DNA of 64,000 bases. It comes from Ruegeria marisrubri. Lineage in GTDB: Bacteria > Pseudomonadota > Alphaproteobacteria > Rhodobacterales > Rhodobacteraceae. The stretch lies in contig NZ_LQBQ01000012.1 in the NCBI RefSeq assembly GCF_001507595.1, forward strand, positions 62,001 to 126,000. The letters are read 5' to 3'. Shown one piece after another: positions 44,408 to 53,867 of the stretch. Position numbers and translations under genes: made by a program. Within the stretch, counting starts at the first letter, position 1. Each line of letters opens with the position of its first letter. The notes under the pieces are model-generated. The model was given only the letters and a program-made list of their open reading frames with translations. It was not told the origin of the DNA and searched no databases.

Positions 44408-46084
44408 ATGGCTAACGCATCCATGGAGGAATTCGAAGCCCTCCTTAACGAAAGCTTCGAAATGGACACGCCCCAAGAGGGTTCGGTTGTCAAAGGCAAG
44501 GTCATCGCGATCGAAGCGGGCCAGGCCATCATCGACGTCGGCTACAAGATGGAAGGCCGCGTCGATCTGAAAGAATTCGCAAATCCCGGCGAAGCCCCTG
44601 AAATCGCTGTCGGCGACGAGGTCGAAGTTTACCTGCGCGCCGCAGAAAACGCCCGTGGCGAAGCCGTCATCTCGCGTGAGATGGCCCGCCGTGAAGAGGC
44701 ATGGGACCGTCTGGAAAAAGCTTATGCGGACGACCAGCGCGTCGAAGGCGCGATCTTTGGCCGCGTCAAGGGTGGCTTCACCGTCGATCTGGGCGGTGCC
44801 GTGGCCTTCCTGCCCGGCTCTCAGGTTGATGTGCGCCCCGTGCGCGACGCCGGCCCGCTGATGGGTCTGAAGCAGCCCTTCCAGATTCTGAAAATGGACC
44901 GTCGCCGCGGCAACATCGTTGTTTCGCGCCGCGCGATCCTGGAAGAATCGCGTGCCGAACAGCGCGCCGAAGTCATCGGCAAGCTGAAAGAAGGCGACGC
45001 AGTCGAAGGCGTGGTCAAGAACATCACCGAATACGGTGCCTTCGTTGACCTCGGCGGCGTTGACGGCCTGCTGCACGTCACCGACATGGCATGGCGCCGC
45101 GTGAACCATCCGTCGGAAATCCTGTCGATCGGCGAGACCGTCAAGGTTCAGGTCATCAAGATCAACAAGGAAACCCACCGCATCAGCCTGGGCATGAAGC
45201 AGCTGCAGGAAGATCCGTGGGACCTGGTCGGCGCCAAGTACCCGCTGGGTTCGGTCCACAAGGGTCGCGTCACCAACATCACCGACTACGGTGCGTTCGT
45301 CGAGCTGGAGCCCGGTGTCGAAGGTCTGGTGCACGTGTCCGAAATGTCCTGGACCAAGAAGAACGTCCATCCCGGCAAGATCGTTTCGACCAGCCAGGAA
45401 GTCGACGTCATGGTTCTGGAAATCGACAGCGCCAAGCGCCGCGTTTCGCTGGGCCTCAAGCAGACCATGCGCAACCCGTGGGAAGTCTTTGCCGAGACAC
45501 ACCCGGTCGGCACCGAGGTCGAGGGCGAGGTCAAGAACATCACCGAATTCGGTCTGTTCATCGGTCTGGAAGGCGACATCGACGGCATGGTTCACCTGTC
45601 CGACCTGTCGTGGGACGAGCGTGGCGAAGATGCCATCCAGAACTACCGCAAGGGCGATGTGGTCAAGGCGGTCGTTTCGGAGGTTGACGTCGAGAAAGAG
45701 CGTATTTCTCTGTCGATCAAGGCACTGGGCGGCGACAAGTTCGCCGAGGCCGTTGGCGGCGTGAAGCGTGGCTCGGTCATCACCGTGACCGTCACCGCGA
45801 TCGAAGACGGCGGCATCGAGGTGGAATACGAAGGCATGAAATCCTTCATCCGCCGTTCGGACCTGTCGCGCGATCGCGCCGAGCAGCGCCCCGAGCGTTT
45901 CTCGGTCGGTGACAAGGTCGACGTCCGCGTTACCAATGTCGACAGCAAGACCCGCCGTCTGGGCCTGTCGATCAAGGCACGCGAGATCGCCGAAGAGAAA
46001 GAGGCCGTGGAGCAGTACGGCTCGTCCGACTCGGGTGCTTCGCTGGGCGACATCCTCGGAGCGGCCCTGAAATCGGGCGAATAA
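44408..46084 (+). CDS. rpsA: 30S ribosomal protein S1
   Basis: A 558-residue protein with six S1 (OB-fold) repeats; the repeats recur as VKNITEYGAFVDLGGVDGLLHVTD and related segments. S1 binds mRNA and brings it to the 30S subunit. AAAGGAAA lies upstream of the ATG. A 212-base leader region with a promoter precedes it, and a strong terminator follows. Confidence 0.98.
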   Translation: MANASMEEFEALLNESFEMDTPQEGSVVKGKVIAIEAGQAIIDVGYKMEGRVDLKEFANPGEAPEIAVGDEVEVYLRAAENARGEAVISREMARREEAWDRLEKAYADDQRVEGAIFGRVKGGFTVDLGGAVAFLPGSQVDVRPVRDAGPLMGLKQPFQILKMDRRRGNIVVSRRAILEESRAEQRAEVIGKLKEGDAVEGVVKNITEYGAFVDLGGVDGLLHVTDMAWRRVNHPSEILSIGETVKVQVIKINKETHRISLGMKQLQEDPWDLVGAKYPLGSVHKGRVTNITDYGAFVELEPGVEGLVHVSEMSWTKKNVHPGKIVSTSQEVDVMVLEIDSAKRRVSLGLKQTMRNPWEVFAETHPVGTEVEGEVKNITEFGLFIGLEGDIDGMVHLSDLSWDERGEDAIQNYRKGDVVKAVVSEVDVEKERISLSIKALGGDKFAEAVGGVKRGSVITVTVTAIEDGGIEVEYEGMKSFIRRSDLSRDRAEQRPERFSVGDKVDVRVTNVDSKTRRLGLSIKAREIAEEKEAVEQYGSSDSGASLGDILGAALKSGE

Positions 46085-46111
46085 GCCCGGCCTTCAAGGC
46101 AAGCAGAATTC

Positions 46112-46141
46112 GGCCCCATGCATGCGCATGGGGCCGTTTTT
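46112..46141 (+). terminator. Rho-independent terminator of rpsA
   Basis: GGCCCCATGC-ATGC-GCATGGGGCC, a perfect 10-bp stem with a 4-base loop, then GTTTTT. It starts 28 bases after the rpsA stop. Confidence 0.92.
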
Positions 46142-46297
46142 GTTCCGAATCAATAGGTTCCGAAATCTCTTGCGTGGGGGCTTGCAGATGCAAAACTGCG
46201 GCCAGTTCCCGGCCCGCTGACGTTAAACAGGCACGTTAACCCCAAAAATGCGGTTGCTACGGCCAGAGATTGCGTTCCCCCGAACCCGATTTTTCCC

Positions 46298-46303
46298 TAT
46301 ACT
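46298..46303 (+). promoter_or_regulatory. Probable -10 box of the ihfB promoter
   Basis: TATACT, 47 bases before the ihfB ATG, is one base off the -10 consensus. The -35 region at the right distance (TTCCCC) is weak. The rest of the 266-base rpsA-ihfB gap shows only the rpsA terminator. Confidence 0.4.
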
Positions 46304-46350
46304 CCCAGACAAATAGACGAGAACAATCTGCCGCCTGGGAGGACGAACGA

Positions 46351-46635
46351 ATGATCCGTTCAGAACTGATTCAGAAAATCGCCGATGAAAACCCGCATCT
46401 TTATCAGCGCGACGTCGAGCGGATCGTGAACACGGTGTTCGAAGAAGTCACGAACGCCATGGCGCGAGGAGACAGGGTTGAACTGCGCGGTTTCGGCGCG
46501 TTTTCGGTCAAGAAGCGGGACGCGCGGATTGGTCGCAATCCAAGAACCGGCGAAACAGTGCATGTCGAAGAAAAGTACGTGCCGTTCTTCAAGACCGGCA
46601 AGTTACTCAGGGATCGATTGAACGGAAAAGCCTGA
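46351..46635 (+). CDS. ihfB: Integration host factor subunit beta
   Basis: A 94-residue HU/IHF-fold DNA-bending protein, with the beta-arm signature [22 protein letters not shown] (about residues 46-67) and the proline at the arm tip. It pairs with IHF-alpha. ATG at 46351 has GGGAGGA eight bases upstream; the longer frame upstream is not conserved. rpsA-ihfB is the usual order. Confidence 0.97.
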   Translation: MIRSELIQKIADENPHLYQRDVERIVNTVFEEVTNAMARGDRVELRGFGAFSVKKRDARIGRNPRTGETVHVEEKYVPFFKTGKLLRDRLNGKA

Positions 46636-46639
46636 ACTC

Positions 46640-46993
46640 ATGATGCGCTATCTTCGCTACGCCTTTCTGGGGACCTTGGGGGTCGTCCTGATCTCCGTCT
46701 CGCTTGCCAACCGCGCACCGGTTGAACTGAAACTGATGCCAGATGATCTCGCCGATCTTCTCGGGTTCAACCTGTCAGCCTCCTTGCCTTTGTTCCTCGT
46801 CGTTCTGGGCGGGGTCGTGGCAGGGTTGGTCATCGGTTTCGTCTGGGAATGGCTGCGCGAGCACAAGCATCGGCGCGAGGCTGGGGCGAAGACCCGCGAG
46901 GTGCGCCAGCTTGAACGCGAAGTGAACAAGCTCAAGAAGAAGCAGAACGAAGGCAGGGACGAGGTGCTGGCCTTGCTGGACGAGGCAGGCTGA
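46640..46993 (+). CDS. LapA-family inner-membrane protein
   Basis: A 117-residue protein with two membrane segments (about 7-22 and 49-72) and a charged, probably coiled-coil cytoplasmic tail (REVRQLEREVNKLKKKQNE). This matches DUF1049/LapA, which in E. coli works with LapB in controlling LPS synthesis. It follows ihfB by 4 bases, the usual place. Confidence 0.85.
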   Translation: MMRYLRYAFLGTLGVVLISVSLANRAPVELKLMPDDLADLLGFNLSASLPLFLVVLGGVVAGLVIGFVWEWLREHKHRREAGAKTREVRQLEREVNKLKKKQNEGRDEVLALLDEAG

Positions 46994-47002
46994 GGCCGGT
47001 CG

Positions 47003-47650
47003 ATGCCGCAGGATGTCAGGGTCAAGATCTGCGGGCTGACCGCGCCCGGGCAAGTGCTGGCCGCCGCGGAGGCCGGCGCTCGCTATGTCGGGTTCGTCTT
47101 TTTTCCAAAATCGCCAAGGCATCTCGAGGTGGGCATCGCCGCAGAACTGGCCGCCGCAACGCCGATGGGGATCGCCAAGGTCGCGCTGACGGTGAATGCG
47201 TCCGATGACGAACTGGACCGGATCGTAGATACCGTGCCGCTCGACATGTTGCAGTTGCACGGAAAGGAAAGCCCCGAGCGTGTGGCCGAGGTGAAAGAGC
47301 GGTATGGCCTGCCGGTCATGAAGGCGCTGGGTGTCGCGGAAGAGGGAGATCTGGCGCAGATCGACCTCTATTCCGACGTGGCCGACCAGTTGCTCATCGA
47401 TGCCAAGCCTCCGAAGAACGCTGAACTGCCCGGCGGTCTGGGACTGGCTTTTGACTGGCGGTTGCTCGCAGGGCGCAAGTATTGGAGACGGCCGTGGATG
47501 CTGGCCGGGGGGCTGACGCCGGACAACGTCGGCGAAGCCATCCGCATGACAGGCGCGCGGCAGGTCGACGTGTCGTCTGGGGTGGAATCTTCCCCGGGTG
47601 TCAAGGATGCCGAGTTGATCCGCAGATTCATCGAAGCGGCGTCGGCTTAA
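47003..47650 (+). CDS. trpF: Phosphoribosylanthranilate isomerase
   Basis: A 215-residue TIM-barrel enzyme with KICGLT at the start (general base Cys in KICG), LQLHGKE in the middle and [14 protein letters not shown] at the phosphate site. It converts PRA to CdRP in tryptophan synthesis. It follows the lapA gene by 9 bases and is probably co-transcribed with ihfB-lapA. Confidence 0.96.
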   Translation: MPQDVRVKICGLTAPGQVLAAAEAGARYVGFVFFPKSPRHLEVGIAAELAAATPMGIAKVALTVNASDDELDRIVDTVPLDMLQLHGKESPERVAEVKERYGLPVMKALGVAEEGDLAQIDLYSDVADQLLIDAKPPKNAELPGGLGLAFDWRLLAGRKYWRRPWMLAGGLTPDNVGEAIRMTGARQVDVSSGVESSPGVKDAELIRRFIEAASA

Positions 47651-47685
47651 CCACTTGTCAACCGGGCTTGCGCAAGGCTTCCGGC

Positions 47686-47916
47686 ATGGCGGTACTTCCT
47701 GATCATCTTACCCCGAAAAAATGGCTGGCGCAGGTCTTTTCATCGGCCGAGGCGCAGCGTGGTGGTGTGGTCAAGCGCAAGGTGCGCGATGTCGAACGGT
47801 TGGTCGGGCGCGAGGCATTCTTGCGAGAGGCGTCCTGGCGAGGGTTTCAGGTACTTCAGAACAACCAGCACTTTGTCGTTTTCTGCAACGGCCTGCCGAT
47901 CAGGCATTGCCGCTGA
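47686..47916 (+). CDS. Small conserved protein of unknown function between trpF and trpB
   Basis: A 76-residue basic protein (RGGVVKRKVRDVERLVGREAFL... ending VFCNGLPIRHCR). It has no membrane segment or known motif. I recall similar small genes at this site in other Roseobacter genomes; that is memory, not a search. The stop codon lies within the first of three hairpins. Position and coding character support it as real. Confidence 0.6.
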   Translation: MAVLPDHLTPKKWLAQVFSSAEAQRGGVVKRKVRDVERLVGREAFLREASWRGFQVLQNNQHFVVFCNGLPIRHCR

Positions 47917-47986
47917 CAAGGGCTTTCAAAAGCCCTTGTCACGCGGTTTTGAAACCGCGTTTCCAAGGCATTTCGAAATGCCTTGG
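47914..47986. repeat. Three back-to-back perfect palindromes
   Basis: Hairpin 1 (47914-47941): 13-bp arms, loop CA. Hairpin 2 (47941-47960): 9-bp arms starting ACGCGGTTT, loop TG. Hairpin 3 (47963-47986): 11-bp arms starting CCAAGGCATTT, loop CG. All three have TTT-NN-AAA at the centre but different arms. They sit after the small gene and immediately before a candidate trpB promoter. No T-tract follows, so they are not a classic terminator. Confidence 0.85.
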
Positions 47987-47987
47987 C

Positions 47988-48016
47988 TTGCCCTTGCCGC
48001 CCGTGCGCACTAGGAC
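47988..48016 (+). promoter_or_regulatory. Candidate trpB promoter
   Basis: TTGCCC (47988-47993), a 17-base spacer and TAGGAC (48011-48016), 28 bases before the trpB ATG. GACAGGGGAAA, which overlaps the -10 box, also occurs at the rpsA promoter (44213-44223). Modest match to the consensus. Confidence 0.35.
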
Positions 48017-48043
48017 AGGGGAAAGCCAACAGGGGGCGCACTC

Positions 48044-49291
48044 ATGTCCAACGACCTTTTCAATTCCTTCATGTCCGGTCCGGATGAAAACGGACGCTTC
48101 GGCATCTTTGGGGGGCGGTTCGTCAGCGAAACGCTCATGCCGCTCATCCTGTCGCTGGAGGAGGAATACGAAAAGGCCAAGCACGATCCGACCTTCTGGG
48201 CTGAGATGGACGACCTGTGGGCGAACTATGTTGGGCGTCCGTCACCGCTCTATTTCGCCGAGCGCCTGACCGAGCATCTGGGCGGCGCCAAGATCTACAT
48301 GAAGCGCGACGAACTGAACCACACAGGCGCACACAAGATCAACAACGTGCTGGGCCAGATCATCCTTGCCCGCCGTATGGGCAAAACCAGGATCATCGCC
48401 GAGACCGGGGCCGGTCAGCACGGCGTCGCAACCGCGACCGTCTGCGCCAAGTTCGGCCTGAAATGCGTGGTCTATATGGGTGCCCATGACGTGCAGCGTC
48501 AGGCCCCCAACGTGTTCCGCATGCGCCTGCTGGGCGCCGAGGTGATCCCGGTGACGTCCGGCCGCGGCACCCTGAAGGATGCAATGAACGACGCCCTGCG
48601 CGATTGGGTGACCAATGTGCGCGATACCTTCTACTGCATCGGCACCGTGGCCGGCCCGCACCCCTATCCGGCGATGGTGCGTGACTTCCAGTCGATCATC
48701 GGCAAGGAAGCCAAGGAACAGATGATGAAGGCCGAAGGCCGTTTGCCCGACACCATCATCGCCGCCATCGGGGGCGGCTCGAACGCGATGGGGCTGTTCT
48801 ATCCCTTCCTCGACGACAAATCGGTCGACATCATCGGCGTCGAAGCCGGCGGCAAGGGTGTCAACGAAAAGATGGAGCATTGTGCTTCTCTGACCGGTGG
48901 CCGTCCCGGTGTGCTGCATGGCAACCGCACCTATCTGTTGCAGGACGACGACGGCCAGATCCTCGAGGGCTACTCGATCTCGGCCGGTCTGGATTACCCG
49001 GGTATCGGCCCCGAGCATTCCTGGCTGCACGAGGTGGGCCGGGCCAAGTATGTCGCGGTCACCGACAAGCAGGCGCTGGAGGCGTTCCAACTGTGCTGCG
49101 CGACCGAAGGGATCATACCCGCGCTCGAACCCAGCCATGCGCTGGCGCATGTGATGAAGATCGCGCCGGACCTGCCCAAGGATCACATCATCTGCATGAA
49201 CATGTGCGGCCGGGGAGACAAGGACATCTTCACCGTTGCCAAATACCTGGGCTTTGACATGTCGGATACCGAAGGTCGGGAAGCCGACTGA
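48044..49291 (+). CDS. trpB: Tryptophan synthase beta chain
   Basis: A 415-residue PLP enzyme with the PLP lysine Lys98 in HTGAHKIN, the [10 protein letters not shown] phosphate loop and [11 protein letters not shown]. It joins indole to serine. The beta chain is here without trpA directly after; trpA is 6.7 kb away on the other strand. Confidence 0.98.
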   Translation: MSNDLFNSFMSGPDENGRFGIFGGRFVSETLMPLILSLEEEYEKAKHDPTFWAEMDDLWANYVGRPSPLYFAERLTEHLGGAKIYMKRDELNHTGAHKINNVLGQIILARRMGKTRIIAETGAGQHGVATATVCAKFGLKCVVYMGAHDVQRQAPNVFRMRLLGAEVIPVTSGRGTLKDAMNDALRDWVTNVRDTFYCIGTVAGPHPYPAMVRDFQSIIGKEAKEQMMKAEGRLPDTIIAAIGGGSNAMGLFYPFLDDKSVDIIGVEAGGKGVNEKMEHCASLTGGRPGVLHGNRTYLLQDDDGQILEGYSISAGLDYPGIGPEHSWLHEVGRAKYVAVTDKQALEAFQLCCATEGIIPALEPSHALAHVMKIAPDLPKDHIICMNMCGRGDKDIFTVAKYLGFDMSDTEGREAD

Positions 49292-49371
49292 TCCTGGCGA
49301 GCGGCCAACGCAGGCTGTTGCCTTTCAGGGCGGTGCATCCGGGCATCGCCCTGTTTCGGTCCGGGCTGAGT

Positions 49372-49746
49372 TCAGTCTTCGGCGTTGTAGCCGGCTAGGA
49401 TGCTGAGCGGCACGATCTCGAGCGCACGCCGGTGCGTGGCGGCCAGATGGACATTCGGGGCACACCCTTCGTCGTGTGCCTGCAAGAACCGGGCCGCACA
49501 CAGGCACCAGCGGTCTCCGGGTTTAAGTCCGGGGAAATCGAATTCGGGTCTGGGCGTGCTCAGATCGTTGCCCACGTATTTCGAGAACGCCAAGAACTCG
49601 GCGGTCATGACCGCGCAGACCGTATGACTGCCCCGGTCCTCGGGGCAGGTGTTGCAGGCCCCGTCACGAAAGAACCCGGTCAGGGGATTTCTGGAACAGG
49701 GCTCGAGAACGCCGCCCAGGACATTGACGCTGTCTTCCTTCTGCAT
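49372..49746 (-). CDS. DUF2237 family protein
   Basis: A 124-residue cysteine-containing protein with the family motifs NVLGGVLEPCSRNPLTGFFRDG, HTVCAVMT, FSKYVGNDLSTP and PGDRWCLCA. Function of the family is unknown; the clustered Cys and His residues suggest metal binding. It lies 9 bases downstream of the beta-lactamase-fold gene on the same strand. Confidence 0.9.
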   Translation of the reverse strand: MQKEDSVNVLGGVLEPCSRNPLTGFFRDGACNTCPEDRGSHTVCAVMTAEFLAFSKYVGNDLSTPRPEFDFPGLKPGDRWCLCAARFLQAHDEGCAPNVHLAATHRRALEIVPLSILAGYNAED

Positions 49747-49755
49747 GCGCCCATT

Positions 49756-50919
49756 CTACAGGTTTTGCGCGATCTTGCGGAACATTTCGATGTTGGCGTC
49801 GTTCACGCCCTCTTCCCGGAACTTCCGGTCGGCACCGGTGGTCACGATCAGAACTCCGCGGGGCTGGTCAAAGTAGAGGTATTGCCCATAAACCCCCCGC
49901 GCCATGAACTCGCCATCATGCGCGCCGACCGGCACCCACCATTGGTAGCCATAGCCGATCTTGCCGGGCGCGGTGGGGGCGCTGGGCTTGGTCGCTTCGG
50001 CGATCCATTCTGCGGGGACGATCCGGGTGCCGTTGAACTCTCCGTTCTGCAGGATCATCTGGCCGAACCGGGCATAGTCCCGCGTGGTGAAGTTGAGGCC
50101 GCCCAGAACGAAGGCGACCCCGGCTCCGTCGGTGATGTAGTATCCATCCCGTTCAAGCCCCAATGGTTCGAGCACTTTTTCGGTCATCAATTCGGGAACA
50201 CTGCGCCCGGTTGCGCCTCGGATGACCATGCCGATGACATGGGTATCGATCGAAACATACTGCCAGGTCGCGCCCGGCTCGGCGAAACTGTCCTTAAGAG
50301 ATGCCGCGAAATCGTCCAGTTCGCCACCAAGGGCCACCACGCGGCCCATGCGGTTGATGTCCGAGTTGTAGTCCAGGTAATCCTCGTTGAAGGTCACGCC
50401 GCTGGCCATGTTCAACACGTTGCGGATCGTCGCGCCTTCATAGGCGCTGCCCTCGAGCTTGGGGGCGTATTTGACAACGGGGTCGTCCAGAGACTCGATT
50501 GCGCCTTCTTCAAGCAGAATTCCGAACAAGGTTGCGAGATAGCTCTTGGCGATCGACCATGAAATCCGCCGATCCTCGGGGCTGGTGTCCAGGAAATACT
50601 CTTCGAAACGGATCTGCCCGTCCTGCATGATCAGCAGCGATGTCACAGCGCGTTCGTCGATCCAGTCCGCAGTGCCTTCGGGCAGTTCGTAGTCCTCACC
50701 GTAGGGGAGTTCGGACGTGGGGCCGTTGCCGCGCGGCAGAGGCACCGTCAGAAACGCGGCGTCCATGTTCGAGAAATTCGCGACGATCTTTTCCTCGGAA
50801 AAGAGCGTGTTCACCGCCCACAGGCGCTCGATCTCTTCCTTTTTGGCGATGCCGACGACCGCTGCGGCCAAAACCAGCGCCAGCAGGATTCGGGCCATCC
50901 ATTTTCCGATTGTTCGCAT
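49756..50919 (-). CDS. Serine hydrolase of the beta-lactamase (class C-like) fold
   Basis: A 387-residue protein with an N-terminal membrane anchor or signal (ARILLALVLAAAVVGIA). The catalytic Ser122-x-x-Lys125 (SWSIAKSY) and Y-x-S (QYVSIDTH) motifs are present. It resembles EstB/6-aminohexanoate-oligomer hydrolases and other penicillin-binding-protein-like esterases more than true beta-lactamases. Probably acts in the periplasm; substrate unknown. Confidence 0.85.
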   Translation of the reverse strand: MRTIGKWMARILLALVLAAAVVGIAKKEEIERLWAVNTLFSEEKIVANFSNMDAAFLTVPLPRGNGPTSELPYGEDYELPEGTADWIDERAVTSLLIMQDGQIRFEEYFLDTSPEDRRISWSIAKSYLATLFGILLEEGAIESLDDPVVKYAPKLEGSAYEGATIRNVLNMASGVTFNEDYLDYNSDINRMGRVVALGGELDDFAASLKDSFAEPGATWQYVSIDTHVIGMVIRGATGRSVPELMTEKVLEPLGLERDGYYITDGAGVAFVLGGLNFTTRDYARFGQMILQNGEFNGTRIVPAEWIAEATKPSAPTAPGKIGYGYQWWVPVGAHDGEFMARGVYGQYLYFDQPRGVLIVTTGADRKFREEGVNDANIEMFRKIAQNL

Positions 50920-51003
50920 GTCTTTCCTCCCAGATCGCCCGCATTGGACAGTCCGAGACGGAAAAGCGCAATCTCTACGTGGCGGAAGGCGGGCAGGCGG
51001 CCG

Positions 51004-51696
51004 CTACTTGAACTTGTCCAGCAGCTTCTGCATGGCCGAGTGCGTATCGGGTTCGGATTCCTGCTGGGGTTCGGGGCGCTTCGTCTGCGCGGCCTTCTCC
51101 GCGGGCTTCTGCGTCGCAGAGGATCGCGGCGGTGCGGTGCGCAGCGCGACCGCGTTCATGAATTTGCCACCGTCGCCGGAGGCGAGGTAGGGCGCCCCGT
51201 CCGAGACACCGCGCAGAACATCCTCCAGCCATTCGGCGTCCGCCTTGGCAAAGTCGCTCAGCACATAGGCTGACACCATCTCCTTGCGGCCGGGATGCCC
51301 GATCCCCAACCGCACCCGGTCATAGGCCGCCCCGATATGTTCGTGGATCGAACGCAGCCCGTTGTGGCCCGCGTGCCCGCCGCCCGCCTTGACCCGGACC
51401 TTGCCGGGGGCGAGGTCGAGCTCGTCATGCAAAACGGTGACATCGGTCGAGTCCAGCTTGTAGAACCGCATGGCCTCGCCCACGGATTGGCCCGAGCGGT
51501 TCATGTAGGTCATGGGCTTGAGCAGCAGCACCTTTTCATTGCCCAGACGCCCTTCGGATATCTCGCCCTGGAACTTTGATTTCCAGGGGCCAAAGCCGTG
51601 GTCCTCGGCGATCCGGTCCACGGCCATGAAGCCGATATTGTGCCGGTTGCGGGCGTATTTCTGCCCCGGATTTCCCAGCCCGACAAAGAGTTTCAT
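51004..51696 (-). CDS. pth: Peptidyl-tRNA hydrolase
   Basis: A 230-residue Pth with the active-site His19 in [17 protein letters not shown] and the [23 protein letters not shown] stretch. It frees tRNA from prematurely released peptidyl-tRNA. The last ~45 residues (Pro, Ala, Gln and Glu rich) extend past the normal end and look disordered. It is downstream of the DUF3604 gene; pth and rplY are usual partners, separated here by that gene. Confidence 0.96.
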   Translation of the reverse strand: MKLFVGLGNPGQKYARNRHNIGFMAVDRIAEDHGFGPWKSKFQGEISEGRLGNEKVLLLKPMTYMNRSGQSVGEAMRFYKLDSTDVTVLHDELDLAPGKVRVKAGGGHAGHNGLRSIHEHIGAAYDRVRLGIGHPGRKEMVSAYVLSDFAKADAEWLEDVLRGVSDGAPYLASGDGGKFMNAVALRTAPPRSSATQKPAEKAAQTKRPEPQQESEPDTHSAMQKLLDKFK

Positions 51697-51764
51697 ACGG
51701 CAGCCCCGCACAGGTCAGTTTGCTCGGGCGCCTACATGCACCGATTTCAGGCAGAAATCCAGAT

Positions 51765-51789
51765 GGGCCGCCGGCAGAATTGGCGGCCC
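51765..51789 (-). terminator. Hairpin after the DUF3604 gene
   Basis: GGGCCGCC (51765-51772) and GGCGGCCC (51782-51789) form a perfect 8-bp stem 10 bases beyond the stop. No T-run follows on the minus strand, so termination is uncertain. Confidence 0.35.
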
Positions 51790-51799
51790 GCCGGATGGA

Positions 51800-53722
51800 T
51801 CATCCTTTCGGCGTGTACCAGATGGGCGAGGTATAGGCCCGTTCGGTTGTGGTCATGGGCACGGTTTCGTCCATCTGCACGTTGAAGCGCTTGGCCTCGT
51901 AGGCCGTCCAGCGCGGCGTGGGGATCTCGATCACGCGGACATAGTAGAAGGCGCGCAGGGCCGGGTCGAAATCCGGGTCCTGCCAGACGGTTATCAATTC
52001 GGGCGCTCCGATCGTGTTGGTCCAGGTGGCATTTGCAACATCCACCGTGTCTCCGACCGGCGGCAGCTTGCCATCGTCGCCCGGCTGGCGGTCGCCGCTC
52101 CATGCTACGTCATAAACCTTTTCGCCGCGCGTTCCGTCGGCGTTCAGCCACCCCTTGATCACCTGTACACGATCCAGGTTGCCACTGAACGGGTCTTTCA
52201 GAGCAGCAATCAGGAAATTCGGTGCCCCTTCGCCACTGGGCGCGGGCAGATCGCCGCCCATCGGAACGCCCTTGGCATAGCCGATATCCGCCGGCAAACG
52301 CGAAAGCGCATCTTCCTTGGTGAAGTCCCAGCCGCCGAAGAAACGCACCATGATGCGAGAGCCAGTGGTGGCATAAACCTCGCGCCGCTCCAATGCGTCA
52401 AAGATGGCTTCGCGCGTGTTCATGGTGGCCCAGACTGCGGCATAGCCGCCCGAGGCCTGTTTCCAGCCATAGATCGAAAGCTCGGGGTCCGGCGCCTCGA
52501 TCACCAGATGTTCCCAACGGTTCGGTTCCGGTTCGACGCCGGAATGCTTGCCAAAGAAGTTGTCCTCTTCGACGGCCGCCATTCCGGTATGCGCGTCTGT
52601 CGAGCCGATCTGGCCGACCTTGTATGGGTTGACGCCCAGTTGCTCTTCCAGCATCAGCCCCGTCTTGTAGGCTTCGCGGGTGTATTCGTATTGCAGCATG
52701 TCCTGGGTCTTGACCTCGGTCCCGTTGAGGTTCGAGGCATCCCATGTGTCGAAATCCGCGAACTCGTCATCCGGGCTGAGGAAAGGATGAGCTTCGCTGT
52801 CGCCCTTGATCTGGGTGGTTTCGATCACCGGCTCGAAGCGGACGCGCAACTCGGCCAGTTCCTTGGTCAAAGGTGTGCCGTCGAAATTCGACACCGAGAA
52901 GAGACGGCCGTTGGACAGGTTGCCGTTGTGGGGGATGGCCAGAACATCGCCACCGGTTCGGCTCTCGTAGTCCGCCAGGTGCGCCCACAGATCTTCGGGG
53001 TTCTTGCTGTCGAATTGTGAGAAGGGCAGCACTTGGTTGGTCAGGTCGGCACCATCCCGGAATATGACGTTGCGATGGATGTTGTCGCCGCCTTCGGACG
53101 TCCACTCATATCCAATGAGCGCGGTAAAGATGCCCGGGTCGTTGTAGCGGTCGGCGAGAGCCGTGTATTGCTGCCACGCCTTCTTGGTCGCCTTGGGGTT
53201 GTCGATCGGAGGCACGTCGCCGGAAAGCGAAGCCACGATTTCCATTGCCGTGTTGAACACGAGGTCATCGTCGCCGCTGGTCAAAGCGTCATACCACACT
53301 CTGCCTTGCTCGGTCGCCAGTATCTCCTGATCGCCGCCCAGAAGCTGTGGCATCAGGCCATACATCTCGGCATGGTCCGAGATTACAAGCCAATCCAGCG
53401 GCCGCCCCAACCGGGCCCGAAGGCCGTGGGTGGTCGTGACCTCTTCGCCCCGGGCAAAGCGGAACGCGTCCTCTTGACTGAGGCGGGTCATGGTCCCGGC
53501 GTCTACCGAGACCTGCGTATGCAGGTGTGTGTCGCCCCATAGCAACTTGGTCGGAAAGGTTCGGCCCGCATATGGCGAGAAATGGTCAGAGGTGAATTTC
53601 TCGGCGACGTCTTCCTTGCTTGGCAGCATGTCCTGCACCTGCTGTGCCAAGGTGGTTGTAGATACGGAACTCAGCAGGATTGCACCAAGAATGACTTTCG
53701 TTTTTCCAACAGGCTGGAACAT
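51800..53722 (-). CDS. Exported DUF3604 protein with a PHP-like metal site
   Basis: A 640-residue protein with a signal peptide (VILGAILLSSVSTTTLA, cleavage near residue 27). WGDTHLHTQVS (Asp64, His66, His68) and SDHAEMYG resemble the metal-binding motifs of PHP phosphoesterases. The family is widespread and uncharacterised; some members accompany secreted hydrolases. It sits between rplY and pth, which suggests an insertion in that pair. ATG at 53722, with 145 bases to rplY. Confidence 0.85.
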   Translation of the reverse strand: MFQPVGKTKVILGAILLSSVSTTTLAQQVQDMLPSKEDVAEKFTSDHFSPYAGRTFPTKLLWGDTHLHTQVSVDAGTMTRLSQEDAFRFARGEEVTTTHGLRARLGRPLDWLVISDHAEMYGLMPQLLGGDQEILATEQGRVWYDALTSGDDDLVFNTAMEIVASLSGDVPPIDNPKATKKAWQQYTALADRYNDPGIFTALIGYEWTSEGGDNIHRNVIFRDGADLTNQVLPFSQFDSKNPEDLWAHLADYESRTGGDVLAIPHNGNLSNGRLFSVSNFDGTPLTKELAELRVRFEPVIETTQIKGDSEAHPFLSPDDEFADFDTWDASNLNGTEVKTQDMLQYEYTREAYKTGLMLEEQLGVNPYKVGQIGSTDAHTGMAAVEEDNFFGKHSGVEPEPNRWEHLVIEAPDPELSIYGWKQASGGYAAVWATMNTREAIFDALERREVYATTGSRIMVRFFGGWDFTKEDALSRLPADIGYAKGVPMGGDLPAPSGEGAPNFLIAALKDPFSGNLDRVQVIKGWLNADGTRGEKVYDVAWSGDRQPGDDGKLPPVGDTVDVANATWTNTIGAPELITVWQDPDFDPALRAFYYVRVIEIPTPRWTAYEAKRFNVQMDETVPMTTTERAYTSPIWYTPKG

Positions 53723-53809
53723 GGGTTTTCCCCCCAAATCAAAAAAATTCTTTCAGACATCGAAATTCGGTCGGCCATCGCAGCATAGGCGCAATTTCCC
53801 CGCAGCGGT

Positions 53810-53839
53810 AAAAAAAACGGGGCCCCGAAGGACCCCGTT
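53810..53839 (-). terminator. Rho-independent terminator of rplY
   Basis: On the minus strand the hairpin AACGGGG...CCCCGTT (7-bp stem plus inner pairs) is followed by a run of eight T, 28 bases after the rplY stop. Confidence 0.9.
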
Positions 53840-53867
53840 CGAAACATGTTCGAAGATGAGAGGCGGA

